Assembly (NCBI RefSeq): GCF_000328625.1
Contig: NC_019978.1
Coordinates: forward strand, 1,054,001-1,118,000
Direction of reading: 5' to 3'
DNA: 64,000 nucleotides
Source of the DNA: Halobacteroides halobius DSM 5150
GTDB lineage: Bacteria; Bacillota; Halanaerobiia; Halobacteroidales; Halobacteroidaceae
Below are positions 43,125 to 53,284 of the stretch, piece after piece. The notes beneath the pieces are model-generated. The model was not told the DNA's origin. It did no database searches and worked only from the letters and a program-made list of their open reading frames with translations. Positions within the stretch are counted from its first letter, which is position 1. Each line of letters opens with the position of its first letter. The position numbers and the translations under genes are program-made.

Positions 43125-45083
43125 ATGAAGAAATTAATCTGGACAATACTTTTTAGTATTATATTTATTATAACAACTTGGTTTTTTGTGGTATATCTTG
43201 AGTTTCCACCAGATATAATTGTACAAAGTATGTTTGTTATGATTGTAGGAGTTACTTTAATTACAGGAGGAAGATTATATTTCAATTTACATAAGAAACA
43301 AAAACAGATTACAGAAGCAATTAAATTTTTAAAAGAATTTAAGGCTGATAAAGATAATAATTCAATTACACATAATGATTTTATAAAGCTTGATAATTAT
43401 TTTCAAGATAAAGAAGAATTAAAGAACACTTGGGAACAATATAAAGATACTATCAGAAGAATTAAGGACGATGCTATTGGAGAACAGAAGAACAATTATT
43501 TTGCTACTATTGAAGCAGATTATTTTTTCGATGAGGCATTTATAACTAACAAAATTAATATCAAGTTATTTAATTATATTCCACAGTTATTAATTGCTTT
43601 AGGTATTTTTGGAACATTCTTAGGGTTAGTACAAGGATTAGAAGGCTTAAAAATAGGAAATGCTTCTCAAACACAGAATAGTATTAAAAATTTGATTAGT
43701 GGAGTAAATCTATCTTTTTTGACTAGTTTATATGGAATTGCTTATTCTATTTTAGTTACTTTCTTTCAAAAATTATTTATTGGTGATATTGTTACAGAAT
43801 TAAACTCTTTAGCTAGTCAATTTGATTTAATTTTCCCTAAAAATACTCAAGAGGATGGAGTTAAAGAGCTATATAATGAACTAGAAAAACAGACTGCTTC
43901 GATGGAAAGTATGGCAACAGATTTTGCAGAAGTAGTTGATCAAAAAATAAGTGCTACTTTGGAAGAAAACTTAGGGCCAACATTAGAAAAACTGGGAGAG
44001 TCGGCAGAAAGATTGGCAGATATATCTGAAAATACTAATCAAAATGCTATTGAGAAATTAGTAGAAAATACTGGAGAAATAATTAGTGATGCCACGCAAG
44101 ATGAAATAAGTAAGTTGACTAACTCTTTAAGCGATGTTACTGCCCAAAATGAAGCATTATTCAATAATTTTGCTGCCTCAATTTCTAAGGTAGAAATGAT
44201 GATAGATAATCAACAACAAGTTATTGAACAGACTAATAATTCAGCAACAAATGTAAAGAAAACCAATGAAAATGTGATGCATATAGTAGGTGAATTAGAA
44301 AAATCAATAGAAAAAATGAATAATTTCTCTACTACTCAAGAATCAACGATTGAGAGTTTTGGGCAAATAATGACTGATATTAAGGGTTATATAGAACACC
44401 AAAGCAAATCTAATCAATTAATTGCAGCCACTTTAGAAGATAATTATAAAATGGCTGAACAACAAAAAGAATTAAATAGAGATCTCAATCAAGCAACTAG
44501 TAACCTAAAGGTAGTAAGTAAGACTTTAAATCCAATTTTAAATAGTTTAGAAGATAATATGACTGAGTTTGATGAACTATCTAAAAATATAAATAATCGT
44601 TTAGTAAATTCTATTTCAGATCTAGAAAACCATTATCAACATATTAATACATCAGTTGCTAGTACCATAGATGATTTAGATGGTACGGTAGAACAATTAG
44701 AAGATAATGTACTTGGTTATTTAGATAATATCAATCAAAACTATGACCATATTTCAAAGCAATTAAATCAGTTTGGTCAGCAAAGCAATCAATTAATTGA
44801 ATCACTGAAGAACTTCTCCTCTACTCAACAGCAAGCTCATGATTTATGGAAGTCATATAAAGATAGCTTTGATAATTTAAATCAAGAACTTGAAGAAGGG
44901 GTTGTAGAGTATACTAGTAATGTTCGAAGTGGAGTTAATAACATTTTAGGAGACTATGATAGCCATATTGAAAATGTTTTAGAGAACTTTAATGCTACTA
45001 TTAATCAATTTACTGATACCCTTGAAGAATTAAATGATATGCTTTATGAGTTAGAGAAAGTTAGTAAGGAGCGAACTAGATAA
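43125..45083 (+). CDS. zorA: Zorya protein ZorA (MotA/TolQ-like)
   Basis: 652 residues from ATG 43125 (GGAGGGG 6 nt upstream; ATG 43110 overlaps the SD). ZorA forms the proton-driven membrane motor of Zorya with ZorB. Membrane segments: about 3-25 and 28-50; then the MotA-like pair containing LLIALGIFGTFLGLVQGL (about 155-172) and LTSLYGIAYSILVTFFQ (about 199-216). The remaining about 400 residues form a long coiled-coil tail (repeated N/E/Q-rich helices), as in known ZorA, where it makes an intracellular tail. The stop overlaps the zorB start (TAATG). Confidence 0.9.
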   Translation: MKKLIWTILFSIIFIITTWFFVVYLEFPPDIIVQSMFVMIVGVTLITGGRLYFNLHKKQKQITEAIKFLKEFKADKDNNSITHNDFIKLDNYFQDKEELKNTWEQYKDTIRRIKDDAIGEQKNNYFATIEADYFFDEAFITNKINIKLFNYIPQLLIALGIFGTFLGLVQGLEGLKIGNASQTQNSIKNLISGVNLSFLTSLYGIAYSILVTFFQKLFIGDIVTELNSLASQFDLIFPKNTQEDGVKELYNELEKQTASMESMATDFAEVVDQKISATLEENLGPTLEKLGESAERLADISENTNQNAIEKLVENTGEIISDATQDEISKLTNSLSDVTAQNEALFNNFAASISKVEMMIDNQQQVIEQTNNSATNVKKTNENVMHIVGELEKSIEKMNNFSTTQESTIESFGQIMTDIKGYIEHQSKSNQLIAATLEDNYKMAEQQKELNRDLNQATSNLKVVSKTLNPILNSLEDNMTEFDELSKNINNRLVNSISDLENHYQHINTSVASTIDDLDGTVEQLEDNVLGYLDNINQNYDHISKQLNQFGQQSNQLIESLKNFSSTQQQAHDLWKSYKDSFDNLNQELEEGVVEYTSNVRSGVNNILGDYDSHIENVLENFNATINQFTDTLEELNDMLYELEKVSKERTR

Positions 45084-45769
45084 TGTTTAATAAGCCGATT
45101 AAAAAAAAGAAAACAACAAAAGATGAAGAAATTGATTATTGGCTATCATATAGTGATTTAATGGCTAGTATTTTAATTATATTTATTTTATTGTTTACTT
45201 ATAAGATATTAGATTATAATCAAACTCTAGAAAAGAAAGAAAATAAGATAAAAGAATTAACTAAGTTACGACAAATGGTAATTACTAAACTGGTTGAAGA
45301 GTTTGGTAATGAGATTCAAATTGATCCTAAAACTGGTGTAATTAAATTAAAAAGTAATATATTATTTGATTATGACCAAAGTAATTTAAAACCTAAAGGA
45401 AAAGAGTTTTTACAAAAATTTGTGCCACGTTATCTAAAAGTTTTGTTGGGAGATAAACAAATCAAAAAGAATATATCTAGAATTGTAATAGAAGGTCATA
45501 CTGATAATCAAGGTAGTTATTTATATAATTTAGAGTTAAGTCAAGCTCGAGCCTTTAATGTAGTCAAGTATATTTATAGTGATAATGTTCAGAGTAAATA
45601 TAAGGATGATTTAGAAGATTTTGTAGCAGCAATTGGTAGAAGTGAAATGGACTTAATAAAGGATAAAGCAGGCAATGTTATTAAGGATAAAAGTCGTCGA
45701 GTGGAATTTAAATTTGAATTAAAAAATGAAAAAATACTTAAAGAAATTTTACATGAAGTTAAGAAATAA
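45083..45769 (+). CDS. zorB: Zorya protein ZorB (MotB/OmpA-like)
   Basis: 228 residues. One membrane helix near the N-terminus (SYSDLMASILIIFILLFTY, about 22-40) with the critical proton-binding Asp at residue 25. An OmpA-like peptidoglycan-binding domain follows (FDYDQSNLKPKG, IEGHTDNQGSYLYNLELSQA, RRVEFKFEL). ZorA and ZorB together sense the envelope and drive ion flow. The order zorA-zorB with 1-bp overlap is standard. Confidence 0.9.
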   Translation: MFNKPIKKKKTTKDEEIDYWLSYSDLMASILIIFILLFTYKILDYNQTLEKKENKIKELTKLRQMVITKLVEEFGNEIQIDPKTGVIKLKSNILFDYDQSNLKPKGKEFLQKFVPRYLKVLLGDKQIKKNISRIVIEGHTDNQGSYLYNLELSQARAFNVVKYIYSDNVQSKYKDDLEDFVAAIGRSEMDLIKDKAGNVIKDKSRRVEFKFELKNEKILKEILHEVKK

Positions 45770-45785
45770 GTGAGGTGTAACTATA

Positions 45786-47039
45786 GTGGCTAAATCAAAA
45801 TATACATTGCCTAAATTTAAATTCTATAAACCACAGAAGTTAGAACGTACAGCTAAGAGAATAGAACAAGAAACTGATAAACGGTTGACGGCAACAGGTG
45901 TTTCTAAAAATCGATATGAGAGAACATTAGGTCATCTACGAGAAAATCGCAATTTGAGGCAAAGACACTATAAAATTCTTGCTTATTACTTATCCAGTTT
46001 AAAAGAAGATTATCCAAAATTATATAATCTTTTTATTTCTAAAGCTCAAGATTTCTTTAGTGGTCCAGGAAGATATTATTATCATTTAAAAGCATTATTG
46101 AGTAGTTATTATCAAGAATTTAAGGATAAAGAATTATATAATTTGATTAATTTAGTAATTAAAAATAATAACAAATGGAAATCAGAGATGGAATTTGTTA
46201 AAAATTTATTATATAAATCTAATAATGCTAATGAGTTTTTCTTTAAAATTGTTAGCAAAGTTAATGATTGTCGGTCATTAACTGATATAGAAGAATTAAA
46301 ATCTAAGTTACTAATGAATAATAACAATAATTTATTAAAGCAATCTTTATCTTATTATTGGTTACAGATATTAGATAATGGAGTAAGAAATATTAATAAT
46401 GATTTATGTATTCAAATAATCAAAGATTATATACCATTGGAAAAAAAGAAGAAACTCTTTGAAAAGGTCTTATTAGACAACAAAGATATTAATAATTTTG
46501 ATAGTATCGGCAATATATTTGAGAGATGGTTAAAGTTAATAGGTAATACTTTAGGTGGACCTTATGGGAGTAATAGTGCTAAATGGGCTAATATTGACCA
46601 AGAAGCTCGTGATTTATTTAAACGTTGGAAGGCACATAAAAATATAATTGTAACTTTTGGTGAAATTTCTGGAGACCAACGGAGATTAGATTTTTGGAAA
46701 CAGTACTCTGATTATTTTTATCGAGTAGAATACTTTGAGAAATATGACCAAGCAATATTGATGGAATCAAGTAATCATATCTTTATTGAATTTGCTGGTG
46801 GTGGAGCTTTATATATGTATAATAAAGATTATTTAACCATTCAAAATTTAATAGATAAAGAATGTGGTTACTCTAATACGAAGATGGTAAGTGAGGTATT
46901 AAAGGATACACAAGAAGAAGAATGTACAGAAAGATTGGAACATAGGGATAATTATCGTGGATATAAGAAATGGGAGCCAAGATTTTTTGATAGATTTTCA
47001 ACGCATGGATATGTAAAAAAGAGTTCCCGTAAGAAATAA
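45786..47039 (+). CDS. zorC: Zorya protein ZorC (EH-signature domain)
   Basis: 417 residues from GTG 45786 (GAGGTG upstream). The C-terminal part carries the EH-signature pattern of ZorC: GGPYGSNSAKWANID, FGEISGDQRRLDFWKQYSDY, then a strand-rich end with AILMESSNHIFIEFAGGGAL and YMYNKD. ZorC is a DNA-binding effector-recruiting component of type I Zorya. Spacing is 16 bp from zorB and 77 bp to the zorD start, consistent with one operon. Confidence 0.85.
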   Translation: MAKSKYTLPKFKFYKPQKLERTAKRIEQETDKRLTATGVSKNRYERTLGHLRENRNLRQRHYKILAYYLSSLKEDYPKLYNLFISKAQDFFSGPGRYYYHLKALLSSYYQEFKDKELYNLINLVIKNNNKWKSEMEFVKNLLYKSNNANEFFFKIVSKVNDCRSLTDIEELKSKLLMNNNNNLLKQSLSYYWLQILDNGVRNINNDLCIQIIKDYIPLEKKKKLFEKVLLDNKDINNFDSIGNIFERWLKLIGNTLGGPYGSNSAKWANIDQEARDLFKRWKAHKNIIVTFGEISGDQRRLDFWKQYSDYFYRVEYFEKYDQAILMESSNHIFIEFAGGGALYMYNKDYLTIQNLIDKECGYSNTKMVSEVLKDTQEEECTERLEHRDNYRGYKKWEPRFFDRFSTHGYVKKSSRKK

Positions 47040-47116
47040 AATTAATCTAGATATCAAAGTAAAGAAATATCTGTAAATGATATTGTCAAAAACTTGAGTT
47101 TGTGAGGTGGATTATA

Positions 47117-50100
47117 ATGGCTCTTAGAGATATAATTCGTGACTTTCTTAATTTTAATTCAGAAGAAAAACAAGAATTTGTAGTAAATTATTCTGATGAT
47201 AAGTGCATAAAAATATTTTTGCATGAAAATAATCAAAAAATTGAAATTGATCCTGAAAGTGATAATATCTTCACTTTACTTAGTATGACTAATCTAGAAT
47301 TAGCTCAAGATAATAGTTATTTAAAAATTGATTATGATCAAATATATGATTTGTATTTTGCTGATGGAGATCTTATAGATGATTATAAAATGTTAGGTTT
47401 ACCTGATTTATATCAAGGTTATATTAAAGTTGATAATGTAGGTAATTTTATTCAAGATGAGGAAGTAAAGTATTCTTTTTATTTTGAAGATAGTAAAGCC
47501 AATTATGATATTTGTATTTATAAAAATAATATAGTCCAGTATAACCAAGAGTATAGAGTATTACAACCAGATATTTATGAGTTGATAACTAGCATTAGAG
47601 ATTATAATAAAAAACAAAATAATTATGGCGATATGATGAAACAATTTGAAGTTTTCGGAAAGATTAAGGACTATGCAGATGAAAATAATATTTTATTAAA
47701 TTCTAGACTAAGTAATGAAGAAAAACCAATTATAGTAGATGAAATAACTATAGATTTTGATAAAAAGGAAGATGGATTAGAAATATATCCTAAAATTGAA
47801 GATAAAGATGATAGCTTTAATCAAGACTTAGTCGATAAGTTTGATAGAGGAGATCAAGTTAGAAATTTTTATAATGTAGATGATGATGGAATAAAGAGAA
47901 AAGTAATCTTTAAAAATAAGGATTCGGCAAAAAAGATTAAGGAAAACCGCTCTTTATCTGGAGAAGATGAACTAAAATTTTATAAGGGTGAGAATGAACT
48001 ATGGGAAGATGAAAATTTAGATTTATCTAACTTTGGCCCGCGAGTTAGAGGTTTTGGTTATCTAAATTATCGTGCTAATGCTATCTCTGATAGACAGGAG
48101 AGGGATGATAGTTGGTTTGATGCAGAAGTTGAAACAGAAATTCCAAAGGTATATTCTCAGTCTGGAGATTCTTTTAAATTAAAATATAAAGATAGAGAGA
48201 AGATGGCAGATAAGTTAAGAAAACTTAAAGAAGATTCTCTTGAGGTAATTGATGTAGGGTTTACTGATAATGAAGGAAAAAAATATAATATGGTATTAAA
48301 TGAGGACCAATTAAAAGCTGAAATAAATAAGATAAATCAAGCTACAATCAATATAGATAAGATTAAAAATATTGAAACTGTCAAGAATATTAAAGAATTA
48401 GTTAAAGAGCAAGAAGATAAAGAAGTCATAAAATTTGATGGTAGGTTTATAAGGTTTTTTAGTTTAGAATATTTAGAAGATCACTTAACAAAATTAGAAA
48501 AACGAAAACAAAGAAAAGAAGAGAAAAAAATCGATCAAGAAGATGAAGACGATAATAAAGAAATGACTACCATTATTGAAGATAATCTAGAAAAGAAAGA
48601 CATTAGTATTAATCCTAATATTAAAGATGAAGAAAAGAATTTAGAAGTTCCTAGTATTTTAGAAGCAGATCTATATCCACATCAGAAAGTTGGTGTTAGA
48701 AAGCTTCAATTTTTGTATAAAAATGATAAAGTGAATGGATTACTATTGGCTGATGACATGGGTTTGGGAAAGACTCTACAGTTATTAACCTTTATTGCTT
48801 GGATTAAAGAAAAGGATGAATTAAATAGAAGCCTAGTAGTAGCTCCTACAACTTTAATTAATGATTGGGATAATAATAGTACTAACAACCCAGGTGAAAT
48901 ACAAAAGTTTTTTCCAAATGACTTTTTTAATACTTATAAGATTAGGGGAAGAATTGATGATAAAGAAGTAAATAAAATAAAACAATCAGATATAGTATTT
49001 ACTTCCTATAATTCATTAAGAATTAATAATATAAAGTTAGGACAGATTCATTGGAATGTAATGGTTTGTGATGAAGCTCAAAAAGTGAAGAATGCTACAA
49101 CTCAAACTAGTGTTGCTGTGAAAGCTCAAAATGCTGATTTTAAGATTGCTTGTACTGCTACTCCTATTGAGAATAATCTATTAGATCTATGGAATATTAT
49201 GGATTATGCTGTGCCAGGAATCTTAAATGCTAGAACAGAATTTAAGAGAAAGTATGTTAATAAATTATCTAAATTAGGAAAAGATGAAAACGAGCAAAGA
49301 AAAAGATTAAATAATGAATTAACAGATAAAATTGATCAGAATTTTCTGAGAAGAAATAAGAAAGGAGAATTAGATGATTTACCTAAAAAGAAAATAAAAG
49401 TGTATGGTATTCCAGCTAACCAGAATGAACTTAATAAGATTAGGGAGTTGAATCAACTAAGGCAACAAGGTGAAAATCATCTACCTCTAATTCAAAAATT
49501 AGTAGCACTGTGTAGTCATATAAGTCTTATCGATAAAGATGTTACTGATAATAGTATTTCAGATTTAATAGAAATGTCATCTAAATTAAAAAAGATAAAA
49601 GCTATTCTCGATCCAATTAAGAAAAAGAATGAAAAAGTGTTAATTTTTACTGTATTTAAGAAGATGCAGAAAATATTGATTGAAACTATAAACTATTGGT
49701 ATGGTTTTGCTCCTAGTGTTTTAAATGGAGATATAGCTCAAAATAAAAGACAAAGAGTACTAGATAATTTTAGGAAGAGTGAAGGATTTAATGTAATAAT
49801 ATTATCTCCTGAAGTTGCTGGAGTTGGCATTGATTTAGTAGAAGCAAATCATGTTATTCATTATACTAGATTATGGAATCCGGCTAAAGAAGACCAGGCT
49901 ACTGATAGAGCATATAGAATTGGTCAGAAAAAGGATGTATCTGTTTATTATCCTATTTTAACTCTAGATAGAGAATATAATTATAAATTTGAGTCAGAAG
50001 TTGAGTATATAAATAGATGTTTAACAGAGAATGTTAAAGGAAAAAGTCCAGAAGAAAAGTTGAATAAATTGTTAGTAAATAAAAAGAATCTATTACTTAA

Positions 50101-50635
50101 CTTCTTTTTTGCTGCTGGTGATTCAACTATTGATTGGAATTCAATAGCTGATGAAAATGAAATGGAGCAAGTAGATTATATTAATATTGGGAATGTTTCT
50201 GAGTTAGTTGGCCCTTATGAATTTGAAATTTTAGTTGCTAAATTATATGAGCATAAAGGATATAAAGTTTATCCTACTATCAGAGTTGGAGATAACGGTG
50301 TTGATGTAGTAGCTATTAAAAATAAAAAAATAACTTTGATTCAATGTAAGCAACTAAAAAAGAATAAACTTTCAGGAAAAGCAATTAATGAAGTATATGG
50401 AGGTAGAAATCTTTATTCTAATAGTTTAAATAAAGAAGTAGAGGAGTTAGTTGTAGTTACAACTGCAGATGATATCACTAGCCAAGGTGAAAATTTAGCT
50501 AAACAAAATAATGTTAATGTTATCTTAAAACAAGAGTTAGCTAATAAATTAGTAAAGGATCAGGTTTATTATTCTGAAATAGATATAGCAAGAGAAGAGA
50601 GATATTCAATTGAAAAATTAAAAAGGATATTGTAA
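47117..50635 (+). CDS. zorD: Zorya protein ZorD (SNF2-type helicase with Mrr-like nuclease)
   Basis: 1172 residues from ATG 47117 (GAGGTGG 6 nt upstream). The N-terminal about 500 residues are acidic and unassigned. SNF2 motor: LLLADDMGLGKTLQLLTFIA (about 542-561), VMVCDEAQKVKN (about 649-660), and DQATDRAYRIGQ (about 924-935). The C-terminus (about 1032-1155) is an Mrr/restriction-type nuclease: YEFEILVAKLYEHKGYKV, GDNGVDVVAIKN and LIQCKQLKK, with the D...QxK catalytic layout intact. ZorD degrades invading DNA in type I Zorya. It is the last gene of zorABCD. Confidence 0.85.
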   Translation: MALRDIIRDFLNFNSEEKQEFVVNYSDDKCIKIFLHENNQKIEIDPESDNIFTLLSMTNLELAQDNSYLKIDYDQIYDLYFADGDLIDDYKMLGLPDLYQGYIKVDNVGNFIQDEEVKYSFYFEDSKANYDICIYKNNIVQYNQEYRVLQPDIYELITSIRDYNKKQNNYGDMMKQFEVFGKIKDYADENNILLNSRLSNEEKPIIVDEITIDFDKKEDGLEIYPKIEDKDDSFNQDLVDKFDRGDQVRNFYNVDDDGIKRKVIFKNKDSAKKIKENRSLSGEDELKFYKGENELWEDENLDLSNFGPRVRGFGYLNYRANAISDRQERDDSWFDAEVETEIPKVYSQSGDSFKLKYKDREKMADKLRKLKEDSLEVIDVGFTDNEGKKYNMVLNEDQLKAEINKINQATINIDKIKNIETVKNIKELVKEQEDKEVIKFDGRFIRFFSLEYLEDHLTKLEKRKQRKEEKKIDQEDEDDNKEMTTIIEDNLEKKDISINPNIKDEEKNLEVPSILEADLYPHQKVGVRKLQFLYKNDKVNGLLLADDMGLGKTLQLLTFIAWIKEKDELNRSLVVAPTTLINDWDNNSTNNPGEIQKFFPNDFFNTYKIRGRIDDKEVNKIKQSDIVFTSYNSLRINNIKLGQIHWNVMVCDEAQKVKNATTQTSVAVKAQNADFKIACTATPIENNLLDLWNIMDYAVPGILNARTEFKRKYVNKLSKLGKDENEQRKRLNNELTDKIDQNFLRRNKKGELDDLPKKKIKVYGIPANQNELNKIRELNQLRQQGENHLPLIQKLVALCSHISLIDKDVTDNSISDLIEMSSKLKKIKAILDPIKKKNEKVLIFTVFKKMQKILIETINYWYGFAPSVLNGDIAQNKRQRVLDNFRKSEGFNVIILSPEVAGVGIDLVEANHVIHYTRLWNPAKEDQATDRAYRIGQKKDVSVYYPILTLDREYNYKFESEVEYINRCLTENVKGKSPEEKLNKLLVNKKNLLLNFFFAAGDSTIDWNSIADENEMEQVDYINIGNVSELVGPYEFEILVAKLYEHKGYKVYPTIRVGDNGVDVVAIKNKKITLIQCKQLKKNKLSGKAINEVYGGRNLYSNSLNKEVEELVVVTTADDITSQGENLAKQNNVNVILKQELANKLVKDQVYYSEIDIAREERYSIEKLKRIL

Positions 50636-50746
50636 AAGATAATTATTTTGCTCACTGAATATTATTGTATCTAATAAGAAATTAGAAAAAGAAGATTAAT
50701 TATAAAAAAGGTATATATAATTGGTGAATGATTTTTATTTAGAGTT

Positions 50747-51267
50747 TTGATTAAGCCTGATAAAGCTTTAGAGATAGGTTATGGTTTAGAATTAGTACAA
50801 GAGACTTTAACTGGGCTTGAAGAGGAAATAAATGTTGAAGTTTCTCGATTAAATAAAGAAAAAGAATTTACTAAAGCTAAAGAATATATAGATAAGTTAG
50901 AAGAAATCGAGTTTTATAAATCTCAAACAGATAAATTAGTTAAGTACATGATGGTAGTTATGGTTTTTCTTTGCATGGAACAGGGAAGAAGCTAACAACT
51001 TGGAAAGAAATGTTGCAAGAAACTTTTTTAAGTTTTATAACTGATAGTAGTTTGCAAGGGCGAAAAAGAAAGTACTTTGCTTATAGTGATAAAAATATGG
51101 TAAGTCCAGTTAGAGTAAAATCAGGAGATGCCGAAGTTTGTGTTGAAACTAATTTAAGTGCTAATGCTACAAGTAATTTGATTAAAAAGATGATTGCTAA
51201 GTATGAAATAGATAAAGAAAACTATCATGTTTATTATAAAGCAGATTATTCTGATTTACATAAATAA
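50747..51267 (+). pseudogene. Frameshifted gene of unknown function after zorD
   Basis: An N-terminal part (from TTG 50747; GLELVQETLTGLEEEINVEV, then EKEFTKAKEYIDKLEEIEFY) runs out of frame at about 50945. In the next frame the continuation reads DGSYGFSLHGTGKKLTTWKE, then KRKYFAYSDKNMVSPVRVKS, and ends at 51267. Read together it would be about 173 residues. I do not recognise the family. No strong SD precedes it. Confidence 0.5.
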
Positions 51268-51350
51268 GTTAATGGAATAGAAGATATAGATTTTTTAGCT
51301 TTTGTTCTGTCAGTTAAAGTTTAGGTATATAGTATTATTTCGAATTAACC

Positions 51351-51378
51351 GGGCCAACTTTTGGCCCTTCTTCATTTA
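51351..51378 (+). terminator. Hairpin made of an inverted GGGCCAA pair
   Basis: GGGCCAA-CTT-TTGGCCC followed by TTCTTCATTT. A 7-bp stem that would terminate transcription from 50747-51267. Confidence 0.6.
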
Positions 51379-51402
51379 CTGCACTAAAGAAGGTGGTATC
51401 TT

Positions 51403-51521
51403 ATGAACAAAGAATTTCACTATTATATTACTTATTTAGTTGCTGCTAAAGCTGGTTTTGAACCTAAGAAAGCATCTACTTTATATTCAAAGTAGATGAT
51501 GATTTTCCATTAATTCGGTAA
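51403..51521 (+). pseudogene. N-terminal remnant of a DUF6765-type protein
   Basis: ATG 51403 (GAAGGTGG upstream) opens MNKEFHYYITYLVAAKAGFE, the start of DUF6765 proteins (MNKDFHYY-type), but reaches TAG at 51493 after 30 codons. The adjacent frame continues VDDDFPLIR and stops, close to the expected Y-V-D-D continuation. The rest of the gene (normally several hundred residues) is missing. Confidence 0.65.
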
Positions 51522-51582
51522 CTTCCCCCTAACTTGATGAATAGACTATAAAGAATATATCTCTTTAAGAGAGGGGGGTATT

Positions 51583-52212
51583 ATGAAAAATAGAGATTAT
51601 AAGTATAGTTATTTACCAGTTAAGATTAAGACCTCACGTTTAATCAGACCTAAGTTAGAAGTATTATATCCTAAGGTAGTAGGAATGAAGGATTTATCTA
51701 TTCAGCGCAAAATAAATAAAGATATCTATAGTTTAGTTCAAGAGATGATTAGAGATCAGGGCTATTATGAAAATCCTATGACTGTAATTGATGCTACTTA
51801 TCAGATTAAAAATAACCAAAATAGAGTTTTAAGCCTATCTTTAATTAATTACGCTTATGCTGGTGGTGCTCATGGTTTAACAATAGTTAAGTCCTTAACC
51901 TTTGATCTAAATACAGGGAAAAGCTATCAATTAAAAGAACTTTTTAAAGCAGATAGTAATTATCAAGAACGGCTATCTCAGATTATTGCTAAGGATATTG
52001 TAGATCGCGATATTCCTATTTTAGAAGAATTTGAAGGGATTAGAGAAGATCAGGATTATTATGTAGCTGATAATACATTAGTAATTTATTTTCAATTATA
52101 TGAAATTACTCCTTATTTTTATGGACTACCGTGTTTTCCAATTTCAGTTTATGAAATAAAGGATATTATAGATGATAGTAGTCCTTTAGGGATGATATTA
52201 AGATGTTTTTAA
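51583..52212 (+). CDS. DUF4163/DUF3298 (RsiV/PdaC-like) domain protein
   Basis: 209 residues, ATG with GAGGGGGG upstream. DUF4163 covers the first half (LPVKIKTSRLIRPKLEVLYP and SIQRKINKDIYSLV), and DUF3298 the second, with the YAGGAHG motif (about 93-99), FDLNTGKSYQLKELF and a closing DNTLVIYFQLYEITPYFYG. These domains occur in the extracytoplasmic parts of RsiV anti-sigma factors and PdaC deacetylases. Here no signal peptide or membrane helix is visible, so the location is unclear. Confidence 0.75.
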   Translation: MKNRDYKYSYLPVKIKTSRLIRPKLEVLYPKVVGMKDLSIQRKINKDIYSLVQEMIRDQGYYENPMTVIDATYQIKNNQNRVLSLSLINYAYAGGAHGLTIVKSLTFDLNTGKSYQLKELFKADSNYQERLSQIIAKDIVDRDIPILEEFEGIREDQDYYVADNTLVIYFQLYEITPYFYGLPCFPISVYEIKDIIDDSSPLGMILRCF

Positions 52213-52237
52213 AGTAATTGTAGTAGAATTTATTTTG

Positions 52238-53282
52238 TACCGGGCTGGGAAGTTGGCCCGGTATCTGTTTATGTAAAATAAAAAGTATGTTATAATTAAA
52301 TTGAAGCAGTTTTTACACAAAGGAGAGTCGATATGGAGATAATAAAGAATCCCCATGATAAATTCTTTAAAGAAACAATGACCGACTTAGAAGTAGCAAA
52401 AGATTTTATGAATAATTATCTTCCCCCAGAGATATTGGATTTGATAAACTTAGATGATATTGAACTAGAGAAGGATAGTTTTATTGAAAAGGAACTAGAA
52501 GAAGTATTTTCAGATATACTATATAAAGTTAGCTTAAATAATAAGGATGCTTATATATATCTACTATTTGAACATAAGAGCTATACCTATAAGAAGATAA
52601 GTATTCAGTTACTAAAGTATGTAATAAAGATCTGGGAACTAAAATTAAAGCAGACAGAAAGAGAAGAATTGCCATTAGTCATCCCTATGGTCTTCTATCA
52701 TGGTAGGCAGGAATGGAACGTTGGTTTAAATTTATCTAGTTTACTAGCAGAGATTCCAGAGGAATTAGAAAAATATATTCCTAATTTCGAGTATTTGTTA
52801 TATGACTTATCGCCATATAGTGAAAGAGGAGATTAAAGGAACAGCCAAGGCAAGAGTATTTTTAGAAATAATTAGGGCAATATTTAGTGATGACTTTAAG
52901 GAAAGGTTTAAAGAAGCACTATTAGTTTTAGATAAATTAGAGGAAAAAGAAACTGGTTTAGAGTATTTCGAAACGGTGGTTAAGTATATTATGAGTGCTA
53001 AGGATGATTTAACTGAGGAGGAGCTAGAAGAGGTAGCAAAAGAAATTTCTACTGAAAGGAGTGAAAAGATTATGACTATTGCTGAGAAGTTACGAGAAGA
53101 AGGCAAAAAGGAAGGTAAGAGAGAAGGGAAATTGGAAACAGCTAAAAATTTATTAGAGATGAATATGGATATTAAACAGATAGCTAAAGCAACACAGCTA
53201 TCAGAAGAAAAAATTAAGGAAATAAAAGAGAAGACACATCATTAAATTTATTTTGTACCGGGCCAAGCTTGGCTCGGTATTT
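52238..53282 (+). repeat. About 1-kb direct repeat, copy A (Rpn gene with flanking terminators)
   Basis: Nearly identical to 60011-61077. Both begin with the hairpin TACCGGGC...GCCCGGTA, carry the same AT-rich promoter region and ribosome site, one Rpn-family gene, and end with the same TACCGGGCCAAG/CTTGGCTCGGTA terminator. Copy A is shorter by two 12-bp units and has a 1-bp insertion. Confidence 0.85.
52333..53245 (+). pseudogene. Rpn-family nuclease/transposase-like gene, frameshifted copy
   Basis: Compared with the intact copy at 60106, it has one extra base near 52822 (GTGAAAGAGGAG against GTGAAGAAGAG). The frame beginning MEIIKNPHDKFFKETMTDLE stops at 52836, and the remainder reads on as a separate frame from TTG/ATG codons near 52802. 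Rpn (recombination-promoting nuclease) proteins have a PD-(D/E)xK core; FEHKSY with D upstream is the likely active-site region. The Glu/Lys/Gly repeat near the C-terminus has fewer 12-bp units than copy B. Confidence 0.8.
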
Positions 53283-53284
53283 TT
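53256..53284 (+). terminator. Intrinsic terminator and group II intron target
   Basis: TACCGGGCCAAG pairs completely with CTTGGCTCGGTA (one G-U), followed by five T residues. The group II intron begins immediately after the T-run, at 53285. Confidence 0.85.
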
